Position numbers and translations under genes: made by a program. The notes beneath the pieces are model-generated. The model did not search any database. It saw nothing but the letters and a program-made list of their open reading frames with translations, and was not told the origin of the DNA. From Candidatus Bostrichicola ureolyticus (GTDB taxonomy: Bacteria > Bacteroidota > Bacteroidia > Flavobacteriales > Blattabacteriaceae): DNA of 64,000 nucleotides. The stretch lies in NCBI GenBank assembly GCA_029851125.1, contig CP100319.1, forward strand, positions 280,794 to 344,793, written 5' to 3'. Positions 10,636-19,083 of this stretch are shown here, piece by piece (the stretch's first letter is position 1; every line of letters begins with the position of its first letter).

Positions 10636-11187
10636 ATGTCTAGAATAGGTAAAATTCCTATATTAATACCTAAAGAAGTTATTATAAAAATAGAAAATGG
10701 AAAAATTATAATAAAAGGTCCATTAGGAGAATTATATCAATCATTTTCAATAAAAAATATTGAAATAATAATTAAGGAAAATTATTTATATATAAATAAT
10801 ATAGTTTTAAATGAAAAAAAAGGAAGAGCTATGCATGGATTATATCGAGTACTAATCAATAATATGATAATTGGTGTTACTAAAGGTTTTCAAAAAGTAT
10901 TAGAAATAGTTGGTATAGGATATAAAGCTTCTAATAATGGACGTATTTTAGAATTAAGTTTAGGTTATTCTCATAATATTATGATTAAATGTCCTGATGA
11001 AATTAAAGTAGAGACTAAAAATGAAAAAGGAAAAAATCCATTAATCATTTTGTCATCTTATGATAAGCAACTATTAGGAATAGTTGCTGCTAAAATTCGT
11101 TCGTTTAGAAAACCAGAACCTTATAAAGGTAAGGGCATAAGATATTTAGGAGAATATATTATAAGAAAAACTGGTAAATCAGCTTAA
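10636..11187 (+). CDS. rplF: Ribosomal protein L6
   Basis: Two-domain 50S protein near the sarcin-ricin loop; 183 residues. SRIGKIPILIPKEV opens it, KGFQKVLEIVGIGYKA marks the repeat boundary, and IRSFRKPEPYKGKGIRYLGE is the highly conserved C-terminal rRNA-binding motif. Spacing to rplR is 7 bases. Confidence 0.97.
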   Translation: MSRIGKIPILIPKEVIIKIENGKIIIKGPLGELYQSFSIKNIEIIIKENYLYINNIVLNEKKGRAMHGLYRVLINNMIIGVTKGFQKVLEIVGIGYKASNNGRILELSLGYSHNIMIKCPDEIKVETKNEKGKNPLIILSSYDKQLLGIVAAKIRSFRKPEPYKGKGIRYLGEYIIRKTGKSA

Positions 11188-11194
11188 ATTAAAA

Positions 11195-11530
11195 ATGAAA
11201 ACTAATAGAAGATTAAGAATAAAATATAGAATTAGAAAAAAAATATTTGGAACATCGAAAATTCCTAGATTATCTGTTTTTAGAAGTAATAGAGAAATTT
11301 ATGCACAAATTATTGATGATACTAAAAGTATAACATTGGTATCAGCGTCTTCTTTAAAACTACCTAAACAGGATAATAAATCAAAATTTGCTACTGAAGT
11401 AGGTAAACGTTTAGGTATGAAAGCTAAAAATATAGGAATTGAAAAAGTAGTTTTTGATAGAAATGGATATTTATATCATGGTAGAATTAAAAATTTAGCT
11501 GAAGGTGTTAAAAAATATTTAAAATTATAA
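11195..11530 (+). CDS. rplR: Ribosomal protein L18
   Basis: 5S rRNA-binding protein; 111 residues. [19 protein letters not shown] and the C-terminal [21 protein letters not shown] are clear hallmarks. Spacing is tight on both sides (7 and 5 bases) and nothing unusual is seen. Confidence 0.97.
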   Translation: MKTNRRLRIKYRIRKKIFGTSKIPRLSVFRSNREIYAQIIDDTKSITLVSASSLKLPKQDNKSKFATEVGKRLGMKAKNIGIEKVVFDRNGYLYHGRIKNLAEGVKKYLKL

Positions 11531-11535
11531 AATTT

Positions 11536-12057
11536 ATGTTTTATTCATTTAGAAAAAAATTAAAAATATCCAAAAATATTGAATTAAAAGAACGTTTAGT
11601 AACAGTTGAAAGAGTTTGCAAAGTTACTAAAGGTAGACGTTATTTTAGTTTTAGTGCTATTGTTATTAAAGGAAATGAAAATGGAATAGTTGGTTATGGT
11701 TTAGGAAAATCTAATGAAATATCGGATGCTATTCATAAAGCTGGTGAACAAGCCAATAAAAATTTAGTAAAAATATCAATATATAAAGGAACAATACCTC
11801 ATGAACAAAGTGCTAAGTTTGGAGGATCTAAAATATTTATACGCCCCGCTTCTGAAGGGACTGGAATAATTGCTGGTGGTGCTATGCGGTATGTTTTAGA
11901 AATTGCAGGTATATATAATGTATTATCTAAATCTAAAGGATCATCTAATCCTCATAATGTTGTTAAAGCTACAATTAAAGCATTAATAAATATTAGAAAT
12001 GTAAATATAATTGCTAAAGAGAGAGGTATTTCTATTAATAAAGTTTTTAATGGATAA
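11536..12057 (+). CDS. rpsE: Ribosomal protein S5
   Basis: 30S accuracy and mRNA-helicase protein; 173 residues. [24 protein letters not shown] region (here [18 protein letters not shown]), [14 protein letters not shown] and [16 protein letters not shown] are conserved. In most bacteria rpmD (L30) follows. Here a 35-base AT-only gap leads straight to rplO, so L30 is absent from its usual place. Confidence 0.97.
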   Translation: MFYSFRKKLKISKNIELKERLVTVERVCKVTKGRRYFSFSAIVIKGNENGIVGYGLGKSNEISDAIHKAGEQANKNLVKISIYKGTIPHEQSAKFGGSKIFIRPASEGTGIIAGGAMRYVLEIAGIYNVLSKSKGSSNPHNVVKATIKALINIRNVNIIAKERGISINKVFNG

Positions 12058-12092
12058 AAAAATATTTAAAATATTTAATAAATAATTAAAAA

Positions 12093-12548
12093 GTGAAATT
12101 AAATAATTTAAGTCCAGCAAAAGGTTCTGTCAAAACGAATAAACGTTTAGGAAGAGGTCAAGGATCAGGTAGAGGTGGAACATCTACAAGAGGACATAAA
12201 GGAGCTAAGTCTAGATCAGGATTTAGTAAAAAATTGGGGTTTGAAGGAGGACAAATGCCTTTACAAAGACGTGTTCCTAAAGTAGGTTTTAAACCTTTTA
12301 ATAAAAAAAAATATTCAATAGTTAATTTAGATGATTTGCAAATTTTATTTGATAAAGGAAAACTTAAAAACAATATTATAAACAATAATATTTTAGTAGC
12401 TAATGGTTTGATAAAAAAAACCAATGAATTAATTAAAATTTTAGGTAGGGGTGAATTAAAAGTTAAATTAAAAATAACCGCTAATAAATTTAGCAAAAAA
12501 GCTGATAAATTAATTAAAAAAGTAGGAGGAGAAACTATAAAAATATGA
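12093..12548 (+). CDS. rplO: Ribosomal protein L15
   Basis: 50S assembly protein; 151 residues. GRGQGSGRGGTSTRGHKGAKSR is the Gly/Arg-rich extension that threads the rRNA, followed by FEGGQMPLQRRVPKVGF. The likely start is GTG at 12093, giving the standard KLNNLSPAKGS N-terminus. It ends with TGA in an ATGA overlap with secY. Confidence 0.95.
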   Translation: MKLNNLSPAKGSVKTNKRLGRGQGSGRGGTSTRGHKGAKSRSGFSKKLGFEGGQMPLQRRVPKVGFKPFNKKKYSIVNLDDLQILFDKGKLKNNIINNNILVANGLIKKTNELIKILGRGELKVKLKITANKFSKKADKLIKKVGGETIKI

Positions 12549-13852
12549 AATATATATATTCAACTATAAAAAATATATATAATATTAGTGAATTACGTAA
12601 TAGAATAGGTATAACTATAATATTATTATTAATATATCGTTTTGGGTCTTATGTTCCATTACCAGGAATAAATCCTAATGGTTATAGTTCTTATGCTAGT
12701 TATAGTGGAATTATGCAAATATTATCTTCATTTACAGGAGGTGCTTTTAATCGTGTATCTGTTTTAGCATTAAGTGTAATGCCTTATATATCAGCTTCTA
12801 TTATTGTACAATTAATGAGTTTTGCATTTTCTTATTTTCAAAAAATACAAAAAGATGGGGAAAGTGGTAATAGAAAAATGAATTATATTATAAAATGGGT
12901 TACTATATTAGTATGTTTAATTCAAGCTCCTGCATACATAATAGCACTAACTACACATTTTATACCTTTATATACAAATGAAATTTATTTTATTTACAAT
13001 AATAAATTATTATTTATAATAATATCGGTAATAATATTAACTACAGGAACTTTATTTACTGTTTGGTTAGGAGATAAAATTACTCAGAAAGGAATAGGCA
13101 ATGGAATATCATTAATTATTATGACTGGTATTATATCACGTTTTCCTATTTCTGTAATTAATGAAATTAATAATAAAATGGGAATGGGAATTGGTAAGTG
13201 GAATTATGGATTAATATTTTTAGAATTTTTATTGTGGATTTTAGTTATAATTTTTTGTCTACTTGTAATTCAAGCAGTAAGAAAAATACCAATACGATAT
13301 GTAAATAGTTATTATTCTAATAATATATTTCAACATATTCCTATTAAAGTAACAACAGCTGGAGTTATGCCTATTATATTTTCACAATCTATTATGTTAT
13401 TTCCAATGACTATATCAACATATATTAAAAACGAAAAAATTAAATATATATTGGATATATTTAATAATATATATGGTTTTTGGTATAATTTAATATTTGT
13501 AATTATGATTATAATATTTACATTTTTTTATACTTCTCTGACTATATCTGTTAGCAAAATATCTGATGATTTAAAACGAAATGGTGGTTATATACCTAAT
13601 GTAAAACCTGGAAAAAATACAATAAATTATTTAGATAATATTATATATAAAATTACTATTCCAGGAGCTTTATTATTATCTATAATAGCAATATTACCTT
13701 CATTAGTAATTAAAATAGGTATAACCAAAAATATTGCTTTATTTTATGGAGGTACTTCATTACTTATTATAATAGGTGTAATATTTGAAACAATTCAACA
13801 AATTAATATTTATTTATTAAATTATAAATATGATCATTTTATATATGGATAA
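12545..13852 (+). CDS. secY: Preprotein translocase channel subunit SecY
   Basis: Pore of the Sec translocon in the inner membrane; 435 residues with about ten hydrophobic segments. Family signatures include RFGSYVPLPGINP before TM1/plug, ALSVMPYISASIIVQLM in TM2, GIGNGISLIIMTGI and the cytoplasmic loop ending IPNVKPGKNT. It starts within the rplO stop (ATGA) and is followed 3 bases later by infA. With Ffh, SRP RNA and Lgt in this window it forms part of a retained export and lipoprotein pathway. Confidence 0.97.
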   Translation: MKYIYSTIKNIYNISELRNRIGITIILLLIYRFGSYVPLPGINPNGYSSYASYSGIMQILSSFTGGAFNRVSVLALSVMPYISASIIVQLMSFAFSYFQKIQKDGESGNRKMNYIIKWVTILVCLIQAPAYIIALTTHFIPLYTNEIYFIYNNKLLFIIISVIILTTGTLFTVWLGDKITQKGIGNGISLIIMTGIISRFPISVINEINNKMGMGIGKWNYGLIFLEFLLWILVIIFCLLVIQAVRKIPIRYVNSYYSNNIFQHIPIKVTTAGVMPIIFSQSIMLFPMTISTYIKNEKIKYILDIFNNIYGFWYNLIFVIMIIIFTFFYTSLTISVSKISDDLKRNGGYIPNVKPGKNTINYLDNIIYKITIPGALLLSIIAILPSLVIKIGITKNIALFYGGTSLLIIIGVIFETIQQINIYLLNYKYDHFIYG

Positions 13853-13855
13853 TAT

Positions 13856-14116
13856 ATGGCCAAGCAAGCAAATATAGAAATTTACGGTATTATTACTGAA
13901 GCATTGCCCAATGCTACATTTCGTGTTAAATTAAATAATGGATCTTTTATCATAGCTCATATATCGGGAAAAATGAGATTGCATTATATTAAATTATTAC
14001 CTGGTGATAAAATAAAATTAGAAATGTCTCCTTATGATTTGAGTAGAGCTAGAATTATATTTAGATATAAAAATACATATGAAAGTAAGAACATCAATAA
14101 AAAAAAGAAGTGCTAA
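13856..14116 (+). CDS. infA: Translation initiation factor IF-1 with C-terminal extension
   Basis: OB-fold factor that blocks the A site during initiation. IF-1 is usually about 72 residues and ends near [13 protein letters not shown]; here that ending is followed by 14 further residues ([14 protein letters not shown]), giving 86. The extra stretch is read from bases that are also the 5' part of rpmJ in another frame, so loss of the ancestral stop has created a 38-base overlap. Core residues [21 protein letters not shown] and [18 protein letters not shown] are intact. Confidence 0.95.
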   Translation: MAKQANIEIYGIITEALPNATFRVKLNNGSFIIAHISGKMRLHYIKLLPGDKIKLEMSPYDLSRARIIFRYKNTYESKNINKKKKC

Positions 14117-14195
14117 TTGTAAATTAGTAAAACGTAAAGGACGTCTTTATATTATAAATAAAAAAAATCCTAGATTAAAACAAAAACAAGGTTAA
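14079..14195 (+). CDS. rpmJ: Ribosomal protein L36
   Basis: 38-residue 50S protein read [20 protein letters not shown] then [18 protein letters not shown]. This is the Bacteroidota C-minus form with only one Cys, so it should not bind zinc. It overlaps the 3' end of infA by 38 bases in another frame and ends 4 bases before rpsM, the canonical infA-rpmJ-rpsM order. Confidence 0.94.
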   Translation: MKVRTSIKKRSANCKLVKRKGRLYIINKKNPRLKQKQG

Positions 14196-14199
14196 AAAA

Positions 14200-14577
14200 A
14201 TGGCTAGAATATCAGGTATAGATTTACCTAAAAATAAAATAGGCATGATAGCTTTAACAGAAATTTATGGTATAGGAAAAAGTACATCTAAAAAAATTTT
14301 AAATATAAATAACGTTGATAAAAATATTAAAGTCAAATATTGGACAGATGAACAAATTAATAATATTAGAGAATATATATCAAATACATTAAAAGTAGAG
14401 GGTGAGTTACGTTCTGAAATTCAATTAAATATCAAACGTTTGATAGATATTGGGTGTTATAGAGGTATGCGTCATAGAATTGGATTACCTGTTAGAGGAC
14501 AAAAAACAAAAAATAATTGTCGTACTAGAAAAGGTAAAAGAAAAACTGTAGCTAATAAGAAAAAAGTTACTAAATAA
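14200..14577 (+). CDS. rpsM: Ribosomal protein S13
   Basis: 30S head protein forming intersubunit bridges; 125 residues. [28 protein letters not shown] is the helix-two-turn-helix start and [22 protein letters not shown] the conserved C-terminal half. Spacing to rpsK is 15 bases. Confidence 0.97.
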   Translation: MARISGIDLPKNKIGMIALTEIYGIGKSTSKKILNINNVDKNIKVKYWTDEQINNIREYISNTLKVEGELRSEIQLNIKRLIDIGCYRGMRHRIGLPVRGQKTKNNCRTRKGKRKTVANKKKVTK

Positions 14578-14592
14578 TAAATTTTAAAATAA

Positions 14593-14979
14593 ATGGTTAA
14601 ATCTATAAAATCAAAAAAAAGAAAAGTTATAGTTGAAGCTAAAGGAGAGGCACATATAAGTTCTACGTTTAATAATATTATTATTACATTAACTAATACT
14701 AAAGGAGAAGTTATAGCTTGGTCATCAGCCGGTAAAATGGGATTTAAAGGTTCTAAAAAAAATACACCTTACGCTGCTAAAATTGCAGCAGAAGATGCTG
14801 CTAAAGCAGCATTGAATGCTGGATTAAAAAGAGTAGATGTTATTGTTAAAGGACCTGGATCTGGTAGAGATGCAGCTATACGAACATTAAATAATATGGG
14901 TCTACAAATTAATGTAATAAAAGATGTGACCCCATTACCTCATAATGGTTGTAGACCACCTAAAAGAAGAAGAGTTTAA
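14593..14979 (+). CDS. rpsK: Ribosomal protein S11
   Basis: 30S platform protein at the E site; 128 residues. [37 protein letters not shown] and [17 protein letters not shown] with the terminal [12 protein letters not shown] are textbook matches. It ends one base before rpsD begins. Confidence 0.97.
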   Translation: MVKSIKSKKRKVIVEAKGEAHISSTFNNIIITLTNTKGEVIAWSSAGKMGFKGSKKNTPYAAKIAAEDAAKAALNAGLKRVDVIVKGPGSGRDAAIRTLNNMGLQINVIKDVTPLPHNGCRPPKRRRV

Positions 14980-14980
14980 T

Positions 14981-15595
14981 ATGGCAAAATATATAGGACC
15001 TAAAGGGAAAATAGAACGTCGATTTGGAGAACCAATATTTGGAACTAAAATACTTAAACGTAGAAAATATCCACCAGGACAACATGGTAATAATCGTAGG
15101 AAAAGTAAAAAACGTTCTGAATATGCTATTCAATTATTTGAAAAGCAAAAAGCAAAATATATTTATGGTATATTAGAACGTCAATTTTTAAACTTATTTA
15201 AGCAAGCATCAAAAAAAAAGGGAATTACTGGAGAATTGCTTATTCAAATGTGTGAATCTCGTTTGGATAATATTGTATATAGATTGAATATTGCACGTTC
15301 TAGATCTGAAGCTCGTCAAATAGTTTCCCATCGTAATATTACAGTAAATAATAAAATTATTAATATACCTTCTTATTTATTAAAACCTGGTGATATAATA
15401 GGTATTAATAATAAAAAAAATCATACTGTAATTAAACAACAATTAATAAATAAAAAAAATAAAAAATTGTTAATAGATTGGTTAACATGGAATGATGAAC
15501 AAATGATAGGAACTTTTCAAGCTATTCCTAATAGATCACAAATTCCAGAGAACATAAAAGAAAATTTAATAGTTGAATTTTATTCTAAATTCTAA
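14981..15595 (+). CDS. rpsD: Ribosomal protein S4
   Basis: Primary 16S rRNA binder and accuracy protein; 204 residues from ATG 14981, where S4 proteins begin [10 protein letters not shown]. An earlier in-frame ATG at 14945 falls inside rpsK and is not used by homologues. The S4 RNA-binding domain is seen as [33 protein letters not shown]. The protein ends VEFYSKF, as in the family. Confidence 0.96.
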   Translation: MAKYIGPKGKIERRFGEPIFGTKILKRRKYPPGQHGNNRRKSKKRSEYAIQLFEKQKAKYIYGILERQFLNLFKQASKKKGITGELLIQMCESRLDNIVYRLNIARSRSEARQIVSHRNITVNNKIINIPSYLLKPGDIIGINNKKNHTVIKQQLINKKNKKLLIDWLTWNDEQMIGTFQAIPNRSQIPENIKENLIVEFYSKF

Positions 15596-15599
15596 AAAC

Positions 15600-16586
15600 A
15601 TGGAAAATTTTGTAAAACCTGAAAAATATATAATGTTGGAGTCAACAAATTTCAATGGAATTTTTCAATTTAAACCTTTAGAACCTGGTTTTGGTTGTAC
15701 TATAGGTAACGCTATGAGACGTGTTTTATTATCTTCTTTAGAAGGTTTTGCTATAACTTATATTAAAATTATAGGTATAACGCATGAATTTAGTCCTATA
15801 AAAGGAGTAGTAGAAGATGTAACTGAAATTATTCTTAATCTTAAACAGGTTAGATTTAAAAAAGAAATAGAAGAAATAGATAAAGAAATTGTTACAGCGT
15901 CTATAACAGATAAAGAACAAATTATAGCTGGAGATTTTAATAAATTTATTACAGGATTTAAAGTAATTAATACAAATTTAGTTATTTGTAATAAGGATAA
16001 ATCAGTTCCCTTTAATATAACCTTTTGTATTGAAAAGGGTATAGGATATGTACCAGCTAATAGGAGTCAAGATATAGGTACTATAGCTATAGATGCAATA
16101 TATACCCCTATAATAAACGTAAAATATACAATTGAAAATTGTAGAGTTGGACAAAAAACTGACTTTGAAAATCTTTTATTATATATTCAAACAGATGGTT
16201 CAATTTATCCAAAAGATGCTTTAAATAAAGCTTCAAAAATATTAATAGATCATTTTTTACTTTTATCTAATGATAATAATTTTTCAAAATTAAAATCTGA
16301 AAATAATGAGGTTAAACCACATAATGTTGATAATGTTGATAATGAATTTATACGTATTAAAAAATTGTTAAAGTCAAAATTGACTGATACAGATAAGCTA
16401 TCTAGACGTACATTAAATTGTTTACATTCAGCTGAAATAGAAACTTGGGCTGATGTAGTATCTCATGATAAAAATTATATTTTAAGAGTAAGAAATTTTG
16501 GAAAAAAATGTTTATCTGAATTGGAAGAAGAAATGAATAATAATGAATTGTATTTTGGAATGGATATATCAAAATATGAACTATAA
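15600..16586 (+). CDS. rpoA: RNA polymerase alpha subunit
   Basis: Dimerises to nucleate RNA polymerase assembly; 328 residues. The start is set at ATG 15600 (MENFVKPEKYIMLES) because the upstream in-frame ATG at 15573 lies in rpsD. The N-terminal domain shows EPGFGCTIGNAMRRVLLSSLEG, and the C-terminal domain shows LSRRTLNCLHSAEIETWADVV and LRVRNFGKKCLSELEE helix-hairpin-helix elements, so both domains are kept. A low-complexity linker (NVDNVDNE) joins them. The stop overlaps the rplQ start by one base. Confidence 0.97.
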   Translation: MENFVKPEKYIMLESTNFNGIFQFKPLEPGFGCTIGNAMRRVLLSSLEGFAITYIKIIGITHEFSPIKGVVEDVTEIILNLKQVRFKKEIEEIDKEIVTASITDKEQIIAGDFNKFITGFKVINTNLVICNKDKSVPFNITFCIEKGIGYVPANRSQDIGTIAIDAIYTPIINVKYTIENCRVGQKTDFENLLLYIQTDGSIYPKDALNKASKILIDHFLLLSNDNNFSKLKSENNEVKPHNVDNVDNEFIRIKKLLKSKLTDTDKLSRRTLNCLHSAEIETWADVVSHDKNYILRVRNFGKKCLSELEEEMNNNELYFGMDISKYEL

Positions 16587-16966
16587 TGAGACACGGAAAA
16601 AAAATAAATCATTTAGGTATGAAATCTGCTCATCGCAGACTTATGCTTTCAAATATGGCTATATCGCTTTTAAAATATAAAAGGATTAATACTACTTTAT
16701 CTAAAGCCAAAGCATTAAAAAAATATATAGAACCCATTATAACTAAAAGCAAAAAAAATGATCTTAATACAAGACGCATAATTTTTAAACAATTGCAAAA
16801 TAAAAAAATTATTTCAGAATTGTTTGAAGTAATTTCTAATAAAGTAAAAAATCGTTTAGGTGGATATATCAGAATAATAAAAACTGTATATCGTTCAGGA
16901 GATGGAGCAGATATGGCTATGATTGAATTAGTTGATTTTAATAAAACATATAATAAAAAAGAATAG
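16586..16966 (+). CDS. rplQ: Ribosomal protein L17
   Basis: Exit-region 50S protein; 126 residues. MRHGKKINHLGMKSAHRRLMLSNMAISLL is the conserved start, and the C-terminal GGYIRIIKTVYRSGDGADMAMIEL is intact. It ends the long ribosomal array with TAG, whose last bases are shared with the terminal helix of the convergent SRP RNA. Confidence 0.96.
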   Translation: MRHGKKINHLGMKSAHRRLMLSNMAISLLKYKRINTTLSKAKALKKYIEPIITKSKKNDLNTRRIIFKQLQNKKIISELFEVISNKVKNRLGGYIRIIKTVYRSGDGADMAMIELVDFNKTYNKKE

Positions 16967-17063
16967 GCAAGTAATATGCTACACATCGCTAAACTACCTT
17001 ACCTTTGCTGTGTTCCCACCCTGGAGGGATTTAGTAGTAGCTGATTGTGCAAAACTTGCCTAT
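16963..17063 (-). ncRNA. ffs: Signal recognition particle RNA (small bacterial 4.5S type)
   Basis: On the minus strand a 10-base terminal helix (ATAGGCAAGT paired with ACTTGCCTAT) closes about 100 bases. Its apex reads CCAGG-GTG-GGAA-CAC-AGCA: a GGAA tetraloop on a 3-bp helix flanked by the asymmetric CCAGG / AGCA internal loop that binds the Ffh M domain. This matches the universal SRP domain IV motif. The partner protein is Ffh at 30011-31327. The RNA is convergent with rplQ and its end overlaps the rplQ stop codon. Exact transcript ends are inferred from the helix. Confidence 0.9.
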
Positions 17064-17131
17064 CCTTAAATACATACATATATATATACATAATATATAT
17101 ATATACATAATATATAAAATTTTTATTAATA

Positions 17132-18058
17132 ATGAAAATTACAATAATAGGAGCAGGTAATGTAGGAGCTACATGTGCTGATATTTTATTTAAAAAAAAT
17201 GTTGTAAAAGAAATAATTTTATTAGATGTCAAAAAAAATCTTTCTGAAGGAAAGGCTCTAGATATTTCGCAAACTGCTACTCTAAATGGATCTTCAAGTA
17301 ATATTATTGGCGTAACTAATGATTACTCTAAAACAGCCAATTCTAAAGTAATAGTAATTACTTCAGGAATTACTAGAAAATCTGGTATGAGTAGAGATGA
17401 TTTAATCAATATAAATGCTAGTATTGTAAAATCAGTAATTGAAAAATCTATAGAATATTCTCCTGAAACAATATTTATTGTTGTATCTAATCCGATTGAT
17501 GTTATGACATATGTTGCTTTTATTTCATCTAAAATAAATAATGCTTATCGTGTATTCGGAATGTCTGGAATTTTAGATAAAGCTCGTTATTGTACTTTGT
17601 TAGCTAAGGAATTAAATTGTTATCCTAAAGATATTCAAACTTTATTAATTGGAAGTCATGGAGATACTATGGTACCTTTACCTCGTTATACTACTGTATC
17701 TGGTATTCCAATAATAGAATTAATTGATCAATCAAGGATTGATTCTATTATAGAACGTACTAAAAAAGGTGGTATAGAAATTGTTAACATGTTAGGTACT
17801 TCTGCTTGGTATGCTCCAGGTGCTTCTGTTGCTCAAATGGTAGAATCAATAATTAAAGATTCTAAACGTATATTTCCTTGTTGTGCTTGGTTACAAGGAG
17901 AATATGGTTTAAAAAATATATATTTAGGTGTTCCTGTAATTTTAGGAAAAAATGGTATAGATAAAATTTTAGAACTAAAATTAAATGATGAAGAAATGAA
18001 TTTATTGAATAAATCAGCAAAACATATAAAAAATATGATAAAAGTAATAGATTTATAA
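17132..18058 (+). CDS. mdh: Malate dehydrogenase (NAD-dependent, LDH-like fold)
   Basis: Interconverts malate and oxaloacetate. 308 residues. The Rossmann GAGNVGATCAD loop and Asp in ILLDV favour NAD. The substrate loop ITRKSGMSRDDL carries the Arg pattern of malate rather than lactate dehydrogenase, and catalytic His is in GSHGDTMVP. It follows the SRP RNA after an AT-repeat leader of about 70 bases and begins a small carbon-metabolism cluster with pdhA and pdhC. Fits a partial TCA cycle together with sucD. Confidence 0.94.
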   Translation: MKITIIGAGNVGATCADILFKKNVVKEIILLDVKKNLSEGKALDISQTATLNGSSSNIIGVTNDYSKTANSKVIVITSGITRKSGMSRDDLININASIVKSVIEKSIEYSPETIFIVVSNPIDVMTYVAFISSKINNAYRVFGMSGILDKARYCTLLAKELNCYPKDIQTLLIGSHGDTMVPLPRYTTVSGIPIIELIDQSRIDSIIERTKKGGIEIVNMLGTSAWYAPGASVAQMVESIIKDSKRIFPCCAWLQGEYGLKNIYLGVPVILGKNGIDKILELKLNDEEMNLLNKSAKHIKNMIKVIDL

Positions 18059-18072
18059 TATATTTATTAATC

Positions 18073-19074
18073 ATGAAAAATATTACCTATGAAACTTATC
18101 TCAAATGGTTTAAGGATATGTATTTATGGAGACGATTTGAAGATAAATGTCGTTATTTATATTTTAAACAAAAAATTAGAGGATTTTTACATCTATATAA
18201 TGGACAAGAAGCTATTCCCGCAGGAATTACTCACGCAATGGATCTTAACAAAGATATAGTCATTACAGCTTATAGGTGTCATATACTGGCAATAGCTATG
18301 GGGGTTGATCCTAAAATGGTAATGGCAGAACTTTTTGGAAAAATTACTGGTACTTCTAAGGGACTGGGTGGATCAATGCATATTTTTAGTAAAAAAAATC
18401 GTTTTTATGGAGGTTATGGGATTGTAGGATCACAGATACCTATAGGAGCAGGTATAGCATTTGCAGATAAATATTTTGGTCGTAATTCTGTAACGTTAAC
18501 TTTTATGGGAGATGGAGCCGTTAATCAAGGATCTTTACATGAAACTTTTAATATGGCTATGATTTGGAAACTACCAGTTATATTTATATGTGAAAATAAT
18601 AAATATGCAATGGGGACTTCATTTAAAAGAAGTACATACATAAAAGATATTTATAAAATTGGTTCAGCATATAATATGCCATCTATAGAAGTAGATGGTA
18701 TGGATCCTAACAAAATAGCATACGCTACTTATGAAGCTATTGAAAATGCTAGAAAAGGATGTGGGCCAACATTTTTAGAAATGCGTACTTATAGATATAG
18801 AGGACATTCAGTTTCTGATGCATCAACTTACAGAACTAAAGAGGAAGTACTTAAATACAAAAAAAAAGATCCTATTTTAAAAATAAAAAATATGATCATA
18901 ACTAATAAGTGGTATACAGAAAAAGATATTAAAGAGATTGAATCTAATATTAATAAAAAAATTGATGAATGTGTTAATTTTGCTGAAAAATCTGATTTTC
19001 CTTATATTGAGACAATGTATAATACAGTTTATTATCAAAAGGATTATCCTTTTGTAGATAAAATAATAACATAA
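18073..19074 (+). CDS. pdhA: Pyruvate dehydrogenase E1 component, alpha subunit
   Basis: Thiamine-diphosphate subunit that decarboxylates pyruvate and passes the acetyl group to lipoyl-E2. 333 residues, complete. The TPP motif GDGAVNQGSLHETFNMA...NN is visible, as are the YRGHSVSDAS phosphorylation-loop-like segment and GLGGSMHIF. The beta subunit gene is not in this window, so E1 must be completed by a gene elsewhere. It stands 9 bases before pdhC. Confidence 0.95.
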   Translation: MKNITYETYLKWFKDMYLWRRFEDKCRYLYFKQKIRGFLHLYNGQEAIPAGITHAMDLNKDIVITAYRCHILAIAMGVDPKMVMAELFGKITGTSKGLGGSMHIFSKKNRFYGGYGIVGSQIPIGAGIAFADKYFGRNSVTLTFMGDGAVNQGSLHETFNMAMIWKLPVIFICENNKYAMGTSFKRSTYIKDIYKIGSAYNMPSIEVDGMDPNKIAYATYEAIENARKGCGPTFLEMRTYRYRGHSVSDASTYRTKEEVLKYKKKDPILKIKNMIITNKWYTEKDIKEIESNINKKIDECVNFAEKSDFPYIETMYNTVYYQKDYPFVDKIIT

Positions 19075-19083
19075 AAAAAATAT

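Noticed and set aside
12158..12496. Minus-strand frame opposite rplO (112 residues)
   Set aside because: Shadow of the Gly/Lys-rich L15 gene; no start context or family pattern.
16630..16986. Minus-strand frame opposite rplQ extending into the SRP RNA
   Set aside because: Overlaps a conserved gene and a structured RNA; no recognisable domain.
17064..17131. TATATACATAATATATA repeats before mdh
   Set aside because: Simple AT repeats, expected in this base composition; no promoter or terminator could be distinguished.
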